Source: Streptomyces griseus subsp. griseus (GTDB taxonomy: Bacteria; Actinomycetota; Actinomycetes; Streptomycetales; Streptomycetaceae). Taken from it: a stretch of 64,000 nt of DNA. The position numbers and the translations under genes were made by a program. This document shows, piece by piece, positions 24,774 to 33,127 of this stretch. Position 1 is the first letter of the stretch. Every line of letters starts with the position of its first letter. The stretch is from positions 12,026-76,025 of the forward strand of contig NZ_JOJE01000034.1 in assembly GCF_000720255.1 (NCBI RefSeq), in the 5' to 3' direction. The notes under the pieces were generated by a model. That model saw nothing but the letters and a program-made list of their open reading frames with translations. It ran no database searches and had not been told where the DNA came from.

Positions 24774-26918
24774 ATGGCACGCCGCGCATCTCGTTCGAAG
24801 AAGTTCGACCCCCGCAGCGACGAAGAGATCCAGGAGAGCCGCGGTGCCCGGCTCACCTACGGCGGGCCCTGGGCGGTCACCGTCCTCGGGCCGCTCCCCG
24901 TGGAGCTCGCGCACGTCGCGCTCACCGGCAACCCCACCGCCCTGGCGCTCGCCTCGCTGGGGCTGGCCGGCACCGGCGCGGCCGTGTGCCGCCTGATGTC
25001 CCACATCGACGCCAAGGCCAAGCGCCCCAAGGACCAGCGGATCTGGCACCAGGTCAACACCGGTGTCGTCACCGCCGCTGCCACCCTGGGCACGGTCGTC
25101 GGCGTCGACACCCCGGCAACGGCCGCGGCCTGGTTCCTCGGGGGCGTCGGGATGGCGGCCGCGAACAACCTCTGGAGCAAGTTCTACAAGGCGGGCTCGG
25201 AGAAGAGCGCCAGCCGGTGGGAGAAGCTCGAGAGCGAGATCGGCCTGGCCAAGCACGAGCTGAAGGAGGCCGCCTCCAACGGCAAGGGCACCGTGATCGC
25301 CACGGTGGAGGCCAAGGACGGCGCGACCGCCGACGACCTCGCGCGCAGGATCCCCGCGATGGCTTCGGCCCTGAAGCTGGGCAAGGGACGCATCACCCAC
25401 ACCGTGGACGATGACGACTCCTCCCAGGTCACCCTGCGCGTGCAGGTCGCCGACCTGCTCAAGGAGGGCTTCCCCTGGCGCGGCCCGTCCGCGTTCGGCG
25501 CGTCCATCGGCGACGTTCCGATCCGCACCGGCCGCTACGAGGACGGCGAGGACGTCCTGCTCAACCTCACCGGCATGCTGCGCGACCCGGGCCCGCTGTC
25601 CAACGGCAACGTTGAGCACTGCATCGCGATGGGCGTGAACGGTGCCGGTAAGACGCAGGGCAACCAGCTCATCATCACCGAGGTCGGCACCCGCACCGAG
25701 GCCTCTGTGATCGTGATCGACTGCTCGAAGTTCCAGCAGGACTTCGGGCACGTCCGGCACGGCATCGAGTGGCCGATCGACAAGAAGGACGCCGCCCGGC
25801 GATTCTTCAAGATCCTGCCCAACGCGATCGAGAAGCGCACCGACTTCCTCGCCGCGAAGGGCATGTCGAAGTGGGAGCCCGGCTGCGGCCTCAACTTCCT
25901 CGTCATCATCGGTGAGGAAGCCGCGGACTTCGCCGCCGACAACGAGCACTACCAGAAGATCCTGCGCACGGCGCGCGCCGCCGGCATCTGGATCCTGACG
26001 TCCATCCAGCGTGCGACGCACAACAACATGGACACCGACTCCCGCGCCAACTCGCCCGCTGGCCTGTGCTTCGGCCTGCGGGACGGCGCCGACTCCCAGT
26101 ACTGCCTGCCGGACGAGGCCGTGGAGGCCGGCGCCTGGCCGCAGTGGGGCAACCGCAAGCCGGGTTACCACTACGCGGCGGGCCTGGGCATCCCGGAGGA
26201 GCGGTGGCACGTCACCGCCCGCACCGAGCTGGCCAGCAAGCGCGACCAGGCCGACGCCATCACCGCAGGCGCGGCGATCCGCACCCCGCTGGACGCGACC
26301 ACCGCTGAGGCGTTCGGCGACCTGTACACCAACCGCACCACGTACGACGCCCCCCTGCTGCCCAAGGAGGAGGGAGAGGAGAACAACCCCCAGCAGCAGG
26401 CGGCTCCGGCCCCCGCCGCCCCCGCGGCCTCCCCGGCCGCGGCGGCGCCGGCCTACTCCGGACCGCCCGAGGAGGAGATGGACGACGTGGACGAGGACAC
26501 CATCGCGCGCGAAGTCGAGGAGCTCAACGAGATGCTGCAGAACGTGCTGGACGAGGACCCCGAGCCCGGCGAGTACGACCACCTGCGCATCGAGGACGAG
26601 ATCGAGGCCCCGGCCGACGACGCCCCCGTCCTCTCGCTGGGCGGCGACGACGACGCCGACAAGCTCACCAGCGAGCAGGGCCGCCAGGAGCTCTACAAGC
26701 GGCTCGACACGTGGGTGCGCGAAGGCAAACTGTCGTTTGCTCCCCGCGAGGTCACCGACATCCTCCTGCGGGTCGGCCTGGCCGACACCAAGCGCTGGTT
26801 CTACCGCGAGCGCGACCGCCTCATCGAGCGCAAGGTGATCTCCGAGGACGAGTCCGAGGAGGGCTTCGGCCACTACGACATCCTCCGCTCCCCCCTCTCC
26901 AGCGACAACGGAGAGTAG
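24774..26918 (+). CDS. traB: TraB-type FtsK/SpoIIIE DNA translocase
   Basis: The 714-aa product has two hydrophobic stretches near residues 35-75 and 90-130. An FtsK/SpoIIIE motor follows, with Walker A GVNGAGKT at residues 287-294, Walker B LNFLVIIGEEAADF, and a later TSIQRATHNNMDTDSR motif. After an acidic, Pro/Ala-rich linker comes a winged-helix domain (about residues 630-714) of the type that binds short clt repeats. TraB hexamers move double-stranded plasmid DNA between hyphae without a relaxase. It is flanked by spd-like genes, and repeats occur both directly downstream and inside the next gene. Confidence 0.9.
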   Translation: MARRASRSKKFDPRSDEEIQESRGARLTYGGPWAVTVLGPLPVELAHVALTGNPTALALASLGLAGTGAAVCRLMSHIDAKAKRPKDQRIWHQVNTGVVTAAATLGTVVGVDTPATAAAWFLGGVGMAAANNLWSKFYKAGSEKSASRWEKLESEIGLAKHELKEAASNGKGTVIATVEAKDGATADDLARRIPAMASALKLGKGRITHTVDDDDSSQVTLRVQVADLLKEGFPWRGPSAFGASIGDVPIRTGRYEDGEDVLLNLTGMLRDPGPLSNGNVEHCIAMGVNGAGKTQGNQLIITEVGTRTEASVIVIDCSKFQQDFGHVRHGIEWPIDKKDAARRFFKILPNAIEKRTDFLAAKGMSKWEPGCGLNFLVIIGEEAADFAADNEHYQKILRTARAAGIWILTSIQRATHNNMDTDSRANSPAGLCFGLRDGADSQYCLPDEAVEAGAWPQWGNRKPGYHYAAGLGIPEERWHVTARTELASKRDQADAITAGAAIRTPLDATTAEAFGDLYTNRTTYDAPLLPKEEGEENNPQQQAAPAPAAPAASPAAAAPAYSGPPEEEMDDVDEDTIAREVEELNEMLQNVLDEDPEPGEYDHLRIEDEIEAPADDAPVLSLGGDDDADKLTSEQGRQELYKRLDTWVREGKLSFAPREVTDILLRVGLADTKRWFYRERDRLIERKVISEDESEEGFGHYDILRSPLSSDNGE

Positions 26919-26925
26919 TCAAAAC

Positions 26926-26967
26926 CGGGTGCGCACGGTGCGCAGCGTCGCGCACCGTGCGCACCCG
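26926..26967. repeat. 18-bp perfect inverted repeat after traB
   Basis: CGGGTGCGCACGGTGCGC and its exact complement are separated by AGCGTC and start 7 bp after the traB stop codon. Further copies of the same motif lie at 27034-27050 (including GGTGCGCACC) and 27055-27064. It can act as a terminator and also as a protein-binding repeat; the motif recurs next to the relaxase gene. Confidence 0.75.
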
Positions 26968-27082
26968 TCCCCGCCCCAGGTAGGGACCCCGCACCCTGGC
27001 CGCGCACCACCCAATGCGTACCGGTTTGTCCCGCGCGCACGGTGCGCACCGACGCCGTGCGCACCTTACGGAAGGTAATCGA

Positions 27083-28459
27083 ATGGCAGACCGCCCCGAG
27101 GCGCCGCCGCCCTTCACCAAGGCCCAGAAGTGGGCCATCGGCATCGCCGGAATCTTCTTCGCAGGCCTCGCCGGACTCGGTGGATACGGCTCCTTCGCCG
27201 CCGTCGAAGACGTCGCCCGCACCTACGGCTTCGGATCCCACTCCTGGATCGTCCCCATCGGCGTTGACCTGGGCATTCTCGCCCTCCTGGTCGTCGACCT
27301 GGTCCTGGAGCAGCTCGACATGCCCCTCGCCCCCCTCCGGTGGCTCGCATGGGCGTTCACGGCTGCAACAATCTGGTTCAACATGGCGGCAGTTGATACC
27401 GATTTGCCCTGGCACGAGCGCGTCACCGGCCAGGGCATGCACGCCGCCATGCCGGTGCTGTTCGTCGCGTTCATGGAGGGCGTCCGGCACGCCGTACGGC
27501 GCCGCACCGGGATGACCTCCGAGCGCCGCATGGACGGCATCCGGCTCAGCCGCTGGTTCCTGGACCCCGTCGGCACATTCGGCATCTGGCGCCGGATGGT
27601 CCTCTGGGAGGTCCGCTCCTACCGGATCGGCCTGATCCTGGAGCGGCACCGCCGCAAGGTGATCGGGGACCTCCGGTCCCGGTACGGGCGCCGCTGGCGC
27701 AGCAAGGCCCCCGCAGAGAAGCTGTGGCCCCTTCGCGGCGGCATGCTGGACCTCGCCCTGGAGCTGACGGGGACCACAGCGGGGACCAACCCCACCGTCG
27801 GCGGGGACCACCCCGCCCTCCCGGCCCCCACCACGGACACGACGGCCCCCGCCCTGGCCCCCAGTTCGGGGGCCACGGTCCCCGAACTGGCCCCCGCACC
27901 GGCTCACCCGGTCCCCGCCCCGGCAGGGACCACCGCCCCGGCAGGGACCGCCACCAGCGAAGAGACCGGCCCCCGCACCTCCGGGACCGCCGCCGCACAC
28001 ACCCACACGGCGGGGACCATCACCGTGAAGGTCCCCAACGACAGCCACACCGACGGGGACCACACCGCTCCGGCGGGGACCACCGACGGGGACCACACCG
28101 GCACCGAGGGGACCACCCCGGCCAACGCGGCCCCCGCCAACGGCCCCCGCCCCCAGCACCCGGGAGCCACTGGCCCCGTCGCTGAGGGCCGCTACCCGGA
28201 GATGGACCTCTCCCAGGGGGCCAACTCCCGCGCCCGCGAGTACAGCGTGGCCCCCGCGCGGCCCGACATCGACGACGTCAAGCTCGCCGAAGCCCGGGAC
28301 CTCGCGCGCGGCATCATCCGCGCCGGATCCAGCAAGGTCTCGCGCCGCTCGCTCAAGGCCGCCGGCCTCACCGGCAAGACGGAGACCGTCCAGGCGCTCG
28401 CCGATCTCCTCAACGAGGAAATCGCCAACGGCGAGCTCGTCCTGGACGAGACCGCGTAA
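27083..28459 (+). CDS. SpdB2-like DUF2637 membrane protein
   Basis: The 458-aa product has four membrane segments in its first 140 residues (for example WAIGIAGIFFAGLAGLGGY and WIVPIGVDLGILALLVVDLV), the DUF2637 layout of Streptomyces plasmid spread proteins. A basic segment follows, then a low-complexity Pro/Thr/Gly-Asp-His stretch (about residues 225-360) and a small helical C-terminal domain. The low-complexity stretch is encoded by an array of GGGGACCA octamers. ATG 27083 is chosen over an upstream start that would overlap the repeat block. SpdB2-type proteins cooperate with TraB. Confidence 0.8.
   Translation: MADRPEAPPPFTKAQKWAIGIAGIFFAGLAGLGGYGSFAAVEDVARTYGFGSHSWIVPIGVDLGILALLVVDLVLEQLDMPLAPLRWLAWAFTAATIWFNMAAVDTDLPWHERVTGQGMHAAMPVLFVAFMEGVRHAVRRRTGMTSERRMDGIRLSRWFLDPVGTFGIWRRMVLWEVRSYRIGLILERHRRKVIGDLRSRYGRRWRSKAPAEKLWPLRGGMLDLALELTGTTAGTNPTVGGDHPALPAPTTDTTAPALAPSSGATVPELAPAPAHPVPAPAGTTAPAGTATSEETGPRTSGTAAAHTHTAGTITVKVPNDSHTDGDHTAPAGTTDGDHTGTEGTTPANAAPANGPRPQHPGATGPVAEGRYPEMDLSQGANSRAREYSVAPARPDIDDVKLAEARDLARGIIRAGSSKVSRRSLKAAGLTGKTETVQALADLLNEEIANGELVLDETA
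27769..28115 (+). repeat. GGGGACCA octamer array inside the SpdB2-like gene
   Basis: Eight perfect direct copies start at 27769, 27781, 27803, 28012, 28055, 28075, 28088 and 28108. AGGGACC variants lie at 27925 and 27943, and a few inverted GGTCCCC copies are interspersed. TraB proteins of Streptomyces plasmids recognise directly repeated 8-bp motifs at clt, and in pSVH1 that locus overlaps spdB2. The array is therefore a clt candidate. Confidence 0.6.
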
Positions 28460-28494
28460 CGCCCCGCATGAACCACGAACCGGAGGAAGACACC

Positions 28495-28632
28495 GTGGAC
28501 TTCACGTTCGACTTCACCGAGCAGCGGGACGAACCGATCGAGCTGCCGCTCGCGGACGGCCCCACCCACCCGCCGACGATCCTGCTGCGGGGCCAGGTCA
28601 TGGCCTCGCGCTGGCACACGCTGACCGACTGA
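28495..28632 (+). CDS. 45-aa conserved micro-protein
   Basis: GTG 28495 has GGAGG 8 nt upstream. The acidic, Phe-rich start (MDFTFDFTEQRDEP) and compact length suggest a real micro-gene. An in-frame ATG at 28468 is an alternative start. Function unknown. It is followed by a three-hairpin block. Confidence 0.5.
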   Translation: MDFTFDFTEQRDEPIELPLADGPTHPPTILLRGQVMASRWHTLTD

Positions 28633-28635
28633 CCC

Positions 28636-28778
28636 GAGCCGAGCTGTTGAAGCCAGCTCGGCTCGATCGGCTGCACAGCAGGAGGCCCGCACCGACAACG
28701 CCGGTACGGGCCTCCTGCTGTCCGCAGATGTTCCGACAGCTCCAAGGGCTCCGAGGTGTTGAAGCCACCCCGGAGCCC
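28636..28778 (+). repeat. Three consecutive hairpins between spd genes
   Basis: Hairpin 1 (28636-28664) has 11-bp arms around TTGAAGC. Hairpin 2 (28676-28720) has 14-bp perfect arms CAGCAGGAGGCCCG/CGGGCCTCCTGCTG around 17 nt. Hairpin 3 (28746-28778) has 13-bp arms with one mismatch around TTGAAGC again. The identical loop in two different stems argues for selection. Confidence 0.7.
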
Positions 28779-28856
28779 CTGAAGAGGCCGGAGCCTCCCC
28801 GGGCGATCTCACGCCAAATGACCCGCCCGAGCTCCCCATCTGAGGAGGACACCATC

Positions 28857-29363
28857 ATGCCGTCCTACGGCGAGCAGCCCCAGACCGCATACCTGCCGAC
28901 TCCACTGCCGCCCCAGTACGGGCAGGCACCCGCCCCCGCCTACGGCCAGCACGTCGTCCCGCTCCCCCAGGGCACGGTCGTCTACCCGCCGACCGCCGGC
29001 CTGGACGGCGTGGTCGTCGTCCCCGGCCCGTACGGCCAGCAGACGGCCTACTACACGCCGCCGCCCGCCCCGGCCCCGCAGCCGCTCGTCTCCCCGCTCC
29101 TGATCAAGGCCGCCCTGGTGGCCTTCATCGTCGGCATCGGCGGCGTCGGCGTCTTCTTCCTGATCCACGCGATCGTGGAGCTGGTCAACGCGCTCGTCAC
29201 CCTCGGGCTCATCGGCCTCGCAGGCCTGGGCGGCTGGATCCTGCTGAAGCTGTTCACCACCACGGGCACCGGACGCGGCGACACCATCAACGTCAGCGCC
29301 AAGGGACGCTCCCGTGTCCAGGTCCACACCGGCCGCGGACACAACCGTGGCCGTCGCCGCTGA
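28857..29363 (+). CDS. Spd-like membrane protein
   Basis: The 168-aa product has a Pro/Tyr/Gln-rich N-terminus (LPPQYGQAPAPAYGQ) and two hydrophobic segments (about residues 82-104 and 108-130). The C-terminus is very basic (TGRGHNRGRRR) and could contact DNA. GAGGAGG lies upstream of ATG 28857. It is probably a spread-type partner in the transfer apparatus. Confidence 0.65.
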   Translation: MPSYGEQPQTAYLPTPLPPQYGQAPAPAYGQHVVPLPQGTVVYPPTAGLDGVVVVPGPYGQQTAYYTPPPAPAPQPLVSPLLIKAALVAFIVGIGGVGVFFLIHAIVELVNALVTLGLIGLAGLGGWILLKLFTTTGTGRGDTINVSAKGRSRVQVHTGRGHNRGRRR

Positions 29364-29841
29364 ACTCAAGTCCCCGGCCGATGAGCCGGTCGTCCGGGAC
29401 ATCGACCTGTACGGCGACGGCGACGTCTTCCCCACCTACGGCTACCTCAAGGTGCCCGGCGCGGCAGAGATCCGCAAAGCCGCCCGGGGCGAGGGCCCCG
29501 TCCCCGCAACCGGGTTAGCCACCCGCCGCCAGTTACGCGCGATGGGCCTGTGCCCCGGCGGCCACGAGCCCGTCGCCCAGATGGTCTGGCGCACCGGCAA
29601 GCGCATGGCCTGGCTGTACAGCCTCGAGCTCGCCAAGCCCAAACGCGTGCCGACGCTCGCTCAGGAAGCCGCGCTCGACAAGGCCATGGCCCGACGCCAG
29701 ACCTGCCCGAAGTGCCGCCGAAGGTACTTCCGGTGCCTCCCGCTCAAAACGCTCGGCATGTGCCTGGAGTGCCACGACGGCACCCCCGCAGACCCAGCCG
29801 ACTACGTCTCCGCTGCCACGCAGTGGCTGACGGCTGCCTGA
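29314..29841 (+). CDS. RRQL-motif zinc-binding protein of conjugative elements
   Basis: The 175-aa product contains RRQLRAMGLCPGGHEPVAQ, a motif found in proteins of Streptomyces integrative and conjugative elements. A C-terminal Cys set (CPKC...C...CLEC) is likely to bind zinc. GTG 29314 has AAGGGA 8 nt upstream and overlaps the previous gene by 50 bp in another frame. The exact role is unknown. Confidence 0.65.
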   Translation: MSRSTPAADTTVAVAAELKSPADEPVVRDIDLYGDGDVFPTYGYLKVPGAAEIRKAARGEGPVPATGLATRRQLRAMGLCPGGHEPVAQMVWRTGKRMAWLYSLELAKPKRVPTLAQEAALDKAMARRQTCPKCRRRYFRCLPLKTLGMCLECHDGTPADPADYVSAATQWLTAA

Positions 29842-29899
29842 TCCACCCGGCCCGCCCCACGGCGGCCCGGGTGGTGAGGGGGAGCCGGACAGCCCGGCC
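29827..29899 (+). repeat. About 72-bp direct repeat, copy A
   Basis: The segment starts CTGACGGCTGCCTGA, continues with a CCACCCGG...CCGGGTGG hairpin and ends AGCCGGACAGCCCGGCC. A copy with only a few changes follows the next gene at 30564. The stop codon of the RRQL gene lies inside copy A. It is a duplicated intergenic hairpin and leader unit. Confidence 0.75.
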
Positions 29900-29958
29900 A
29901 TTCGACCCTGCACCATCCCGCCCGTGTCGCAGTCGACCACCGCGAAGGAGAAGACCCG

Positions 29959-30567
29959 GTGACTGACCCCACCGAGCCCCGCGAGCCCGAACCCACCGTC
30001 CCGCCGATGGAGACGATCGCCGACAGCGACCGCCAGCCGCCCCGCCGCAGCCCTGCCCACACCACCACCGTTCCGAGGCCGGCGCCCATACGGACCCGCG
30101 ACGACATCCCGCCCGGCGCCCTCGCCGTCGGCGCGATCCTCGGCACCGCCACCCTGATCCTCATCCTCAAGTGGGGCATCCCGAAGGCGATCGACTGGTA
30201 CCACCACCAGGACTGGGCGTGGTTCACCCAGTGGACCGCCACGGTGAGCGATCCCGTCCACGCCTACCTGAGCGCGCACACCGCCGGCCTTCCGCTGACG
30301 GCCTCCAGCGCGGTCAACATCTGGTTGGGCGTCGGCGCTGTCTCCCTTGTGCTGGCCTGGTTCACCGGCGCGGTCGGCGCCCGCCTGACGTACACCGCGC
30401 ACGGCGCGGCCACCGTGTACATGGTGTGGGCGTCCTCGCCCCCTGCCGGCCGCACCGTCGCCGCCGCGCTGGCCGTGCTGGCCTGGACGATCGGCTCGCT
30501 CTTCGCGCTGCGAGGCCTGTCCCTGCGTCCCGTGATCGTCCTGCCCGGGTGCGCCCGCCGGTCCTGA
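29959..30567 (+). CDS. Membrane protein of the transfer operon
   Basis: The 202-aa product has a Pro-rich cytosolic start and four hydrophobic segments between residues 50 and 195 (for example ALAVGAILGTATLILILKWG and AVSLVLAWFTGAVGARL). GTG 29959 has GAAGGAG upstream. Function unknown. It lies between the two 72-bp repeat copies. Confidence 0.65.
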   Translation: MTDPTEPREPEPTVPPMETIADSDRQPPRRSPAHTTTVPRPAPIRTRDDIPPGALAVGAILGTATLILILKWGIPKAIDWYHHQDWAWFTQWTATVSDPVHAYLSAHTAGLPLTASSAVNIWLGVGAVSLVLAWFTGAVGARLTYTAHGAATVYMVWASSPPAGRTVAAALAVLAWTIGSLFALRGLSLRPVIVLPGCARRS

Positions 30568-30635
30568 CGGCTGCCTGAGCCACCCGTACCGCCCACGGCG
30601 GGCCGGGTGGTGACGGGGAGCCGGACAGCCCGGCC
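30564..30635 (+). repeat. About 72-bp direct repeat, copy B
   Basis: Near-identical to copy A at 29827, with the same start CTGACGGCTGCCTGA, central hairpin and end AGCCGGACAGCCCGGCC. It begins at the stop codon of the membrane-protein gene and supplies the leader of the Pycsar-like gene. Confidence 0.75.
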
Positions 30636-30651
30636 GGAAGGGAACTCGCCC

Positions 30652-31140
30652 ATGACCGCCGCCCCCGACATCGCGATCCCGGCCGCGCACGGCCTGAGCA
30701 AGAACCTGGACGACGCGTGCCACGACGTCGAAGCGAAGATCGCGCGGACCGACTCGAAGGCCTCTTTACTGCTGGCCTTCGACGGCGCGGTCCTCGCCGG
30801 GCTCGCCAGCGTCGCCGACAAGGACCTGCCGCTGGCCGCCCAGGTCGCCGGAGGCCTTGCCGTCCTCGCGCTCGCGGCCGCCGCCGTGCTGCTCCTCCTG
30901 GTCGTGCGCCCCAACCTCGGAGGCCGGGGCCGCGTCGTCCGCGAAGGCTTCCCCTGCTGGGCGCAGTTGAGCGAAGACGAGCTGCTCAGCGCGATGCGCA
31001 CGGACACCCGCGCCACCCGGGTCAGGTCGCTGTCCCTCATCGTGGTCGCCAAGTTCGAACGCCTGACCCGCGCGGTCGACACGATCCTCGCCGCGCTCGC
31101 CCTGCTCCTGGCCGCCGCCGTCCTCGCGGTCGCCGGATGA
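30652..31140 (+). CDS. Pycsar-effector-like (DUF5706) membrane protein
   Basis: The 162-aa product has the DUF5706 pattern: an N-terminal amphipathic part (DACHDVEAKIARTDSKASLLLAFDGAVLAGL) that runs into hydrophobic segments, a cytosolic loop, and a last membrane helix. In Pycsar immunity such proteins respond to cyclic pyrimidine nucleotides and disrupt the membrane. No pyrimidine cyclase is visible nearby, but a GGDEF protein lies 5 kb downstream. The gene overlaps a 32-codon membrane peptide gene (ATGA). It could equally be a conjugation factor that shares the fold. Confidence 0.65.
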   Translation: MTAAPDIAIPAAHGLSKNLDDACHDVEAKIARTDSKASLLLAFDGAVLAGLASVADKDLPLAAQVAGGLAVLALAAAAVLLLLVVRPNLGGRGRVVREGFPCWAQLSEDELLSAMRTDTRATRVRSLSLIVVAKFERLTRAVDTILAALALLLAAAVLAVAG

Positions 31141-31235
31141 GCAGCTGGCCGTACGCGCTCGTCCTGGTCCTCATCGCCGTGGCGGCCACCGCCGCCGCCC
31201 GGCGCACCCACCAAGTCGACACTGACAAGGAGTAG
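31137..31235 (+). CDS. 32-aa membrane peptide coupled to the Pycsar-like gene
   Basis: ATG 31137 overlaps the preceding stop (ATGA). The product is one hydrophobic helix (YALVLVLIAVAATAAA) with a polar tail. Translational coupling suggests that it works with the membrane protein before it, perhaps as a modulator. Confidence 0.5.
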   Translation: MSSWPYALVLVLIAVAATAAARRTHQVDTDKE

Positions 31236-31239
31236 CCCC

Positions 31240-31821
31240 GTGGCCCTCACCCTGTTCGCCCGCCGCCCCGCCCCCGTCGAACCGCCGGCGCCCGAGCCCG
31301 CGCCGTGGCCGGAGATCGGCGAGACCTGGAAGCCCGAGGGCGTCAACGTCGTCCAGCGGTACTACAACCAGGCCCACGCGGTCGTCCTCGTCTACACCGC
31401 CGACGACGGGAAGACCGGCACCTACTACGCGGTCGCCTGCCTGGGCTGCCACTTCGCCTCCGCGCAGGACGGGCGGCGCAGCTACAACACGCGCTACAGC
31501 CTCGCGGACGCCGCGAAGACGGCCAACGAGCACGCCACGACCTGCCGCGCGCTGCCCCGCGACCTCCCCGCCCGCCCGGACGACGACACCGCGCGCGAGC
31601 AGCTGCACGCCTGGGTGCGCGGTGCCCGCCGCCGCAAGGAAGACGTCCAGGTGTGGATCTCCGACCTGGACCTGATCCGCCTCACGCTCCAGCGCACCAA
31701 CGACTGGATCGTGGGCGTGCTCCAGCAGCTGGCCGTCGACCAGCCGGAGATCCTGCGCATCGAGCGCAGCCAGTACAGCGACTACGTCTCCTACTCCGCA
31801 CGCCGCCTCCCGGAGGACTGA
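31240..31821 (+). CDS. Unknown conserved transfer-operon protein
   Basis: The 193-aa product contains a VACLGCHF motif and a later His/Cys (HATTC), which may bind a metal, followed by a helical C-terminal half. AAGGAG lies 7 nt before GTG 31240. No known family was recognised. Confidence 0.55.
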   Translation: MALTLFARRPAPVEPPAPEPAPWPEIGETWKPEGVNVVQRYYNQAHAVVLVYTADDGKTGTYYAVACLGCHFASAQDGRRSYNTRYSLADAAKTANEHATTCRALPRDLPARPDDDTAREQLHAWVRGARRRKEDVQVWISDLDLIRLTLQRTNDWIVGVLQQLAVDQPEILRIERSQYSDYVSYSARRLPED

Positions 31822-31928
31822 CCGGCGCTCTCCGTACGGTCCCGCCCGCCGCGCGTCGGCGGCCGGGGCCGTGCGGTGTCCGCCCGGTCAGCAGAGACCA
31901 GGCGACCGGCCCTCCCCTGGAGGTCACC

Positions 31929-32312
31929 GTGCCCCTCGCCCGCCGCTCCCTGATGGACATCGCCGCCGAACGCTTCGGCTGGCGCCGCGCCTACGGCACC
32001 GCCACCCAGGTCGACGAACTGCTCACCGAGCAGACCGAGACCGCCTACCGCGCGGCCGCCGGCCATGTGGCCCTGGCCACCGCGAAGAACACCGACGTCC
32101 TCGCCGTGCAGCCCGGCGTCGTCGACGCACGCGGCCGCGTCCTGGCCGACGTCCTCTTCCTCGAGGGACTGCTCGCCGGGGCCCGCAACAACGGCCTGGC
32201 CCCGGAGCTCATCGAGCGCCTGGAGGACGTCGTCGACCACGGCCACGAGCTGACCGTGCTGCTCGCCGACACGATCCGCACCACCGCCGCCGCCCACACG
32301 GACGGCCGCTGA
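31929..32312 (+). CDS. Helical protein of unknown function
   Basis: The 127-aa product is helical throughout with no recognised domain. GGAGG lies 5 nt upstream of GTG 31929. A 12-bp hairpin follows 5 bp after the stop. Confidence 0.5.
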   Translation: MPLARRSLMDIAAERFGWRRAYGTATQVDELLTEQTETAYRAAAGHVALATAKNTDVLAVQPGVVDARGRVLADVLFLEGLLAGARNNGLAPELIERLEDVVDHGHELTVLLADTIRTTAAAHTDGR

Positions 32313-32317
32313 GACGC

Positions 32318-32355
32318 CCGGGGCGGCCGCAGGCTTCCAGACCCGGCCGCCCCGG
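32318..32355 (+). terminator. Intergenic hairpin, 12-bp perfect stem
   Basis: CCGGGGCGGCCG pairs with CGGCCGCCCCGG around 14 nt, just after the 127-aa gene. It is one of several related GC hairpins spaced through the transfer operon. Confidence 0.55.
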
Positions 32356-32412
32356 AGCAGCACCCCTCCTCCCACCAGAGCGCAATCCGACAGAAGAAGG
32401 AGCACCCCAATC

Positions 32413-33114
32413 ATGAACCGAGCCGTACGCCGCGCCACCATCGTCGTCGCCGACGCCGCCACCGAAGGCCTGGACATGGCGACTGTCGTGATCGGCGGCG
32501 CCATCGGCGCCTGGGCGGGCTACACCTACTACCCCGACACCTGGTCCGGCGACTGGCGCCTCGCGGTCACCGGCGCCGTCGCGGTCGTCGCCGCCGTCGC
32601 CATCAACAGCATGGCGGACCTGTTCCTCACCCCGCTGCGCCGCCTGATCGCCAAGGCCCGCTACAACCGGCCGCAGACCAGCGTCCACACCGCCCCGGCC
32701 GCACCGGACACCCTGGACGAGGGCCTGGCCCAGGTCGTCGCCGCGACCGAGGACGACGCCGCCCACCGCGCCGCCAGCGCGGCGTTCCACATCGACCGCG
32801 GCGACAACTTCCTGCGGGACGAGAACCGGTGGCGCGGCTACGAGAACGGCGAGGCGTCCTTCCACCTGGCCCCCGGCGTTTGGCTTCACTACGCCAGCAC
32901 CGAGGCCAAGTACGGCGGGGATCACCGCTTCACGCTGCTGACCGGCGACGGTGACGAGCCGGTGACCATCCACAGCATCGACCAGATCCGCCACCACCTC
33001 GCCGCCCGCGCCGCCGGCCTCCCGGCCTTCCCGGCCACGGCCGCCGACGCCAGCGAGGACCGCGACGTCCTGCTCGATGACATCGAGGACCTCACCGGCC
33101 TGCACGCGAACTGA
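32413..33114 (+). CDS. Membrane protein with cytosolic C-terminal domain
   Basis: The 233-aa product has two hydrophobic segments in its first 65 residues (MATVVIGGAIGAWAGYTYY and LAVTGAVAVVAAVAI). A soluble C-terminal domain with several aromatic residues follows (YENGEASFHLAPGVWLHYAS). AGAAGGAG lies upstream of ATG 32413. Function unknown. Confidence 0.6.
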   Translation: MNRAVRRATIVVADAATEGLDMATVVIGGAIGAWAGYTYYPDTWSGDWRLAVTGAVAVVAAVAINSMADLFLTPLRRLIAKARYNRPQTSVHTAPAAPDTLDEGLAQVVAATEDDAAHRAASAAFHIDRGDNFLRDENRWRGYENGEASFHLAPGVWLHYASTEAKYGGDHRFTLLTGDGDEPVTIHSIDQIRHHLAARAAGLPAFPATAADASEDRDVLLDDIEDLTGLHAN

Positions 33115-33127
33115 CGGACTGCCCGTT

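Noticed and set aside
23982..26873. 963-codon open frame on the minus strand opposite traB
   Set aside because: It is a shadow of the high-GC codon bias of traB and neighbours; composition is Gly/Ala/Val/Leu/Arg only and no domain is visible.
30652..31235. Complete Pycsar immune operon
   Set aside because: No pyrimidine cyclase gene lies adjacent, so only effector-like similarity is claimed.
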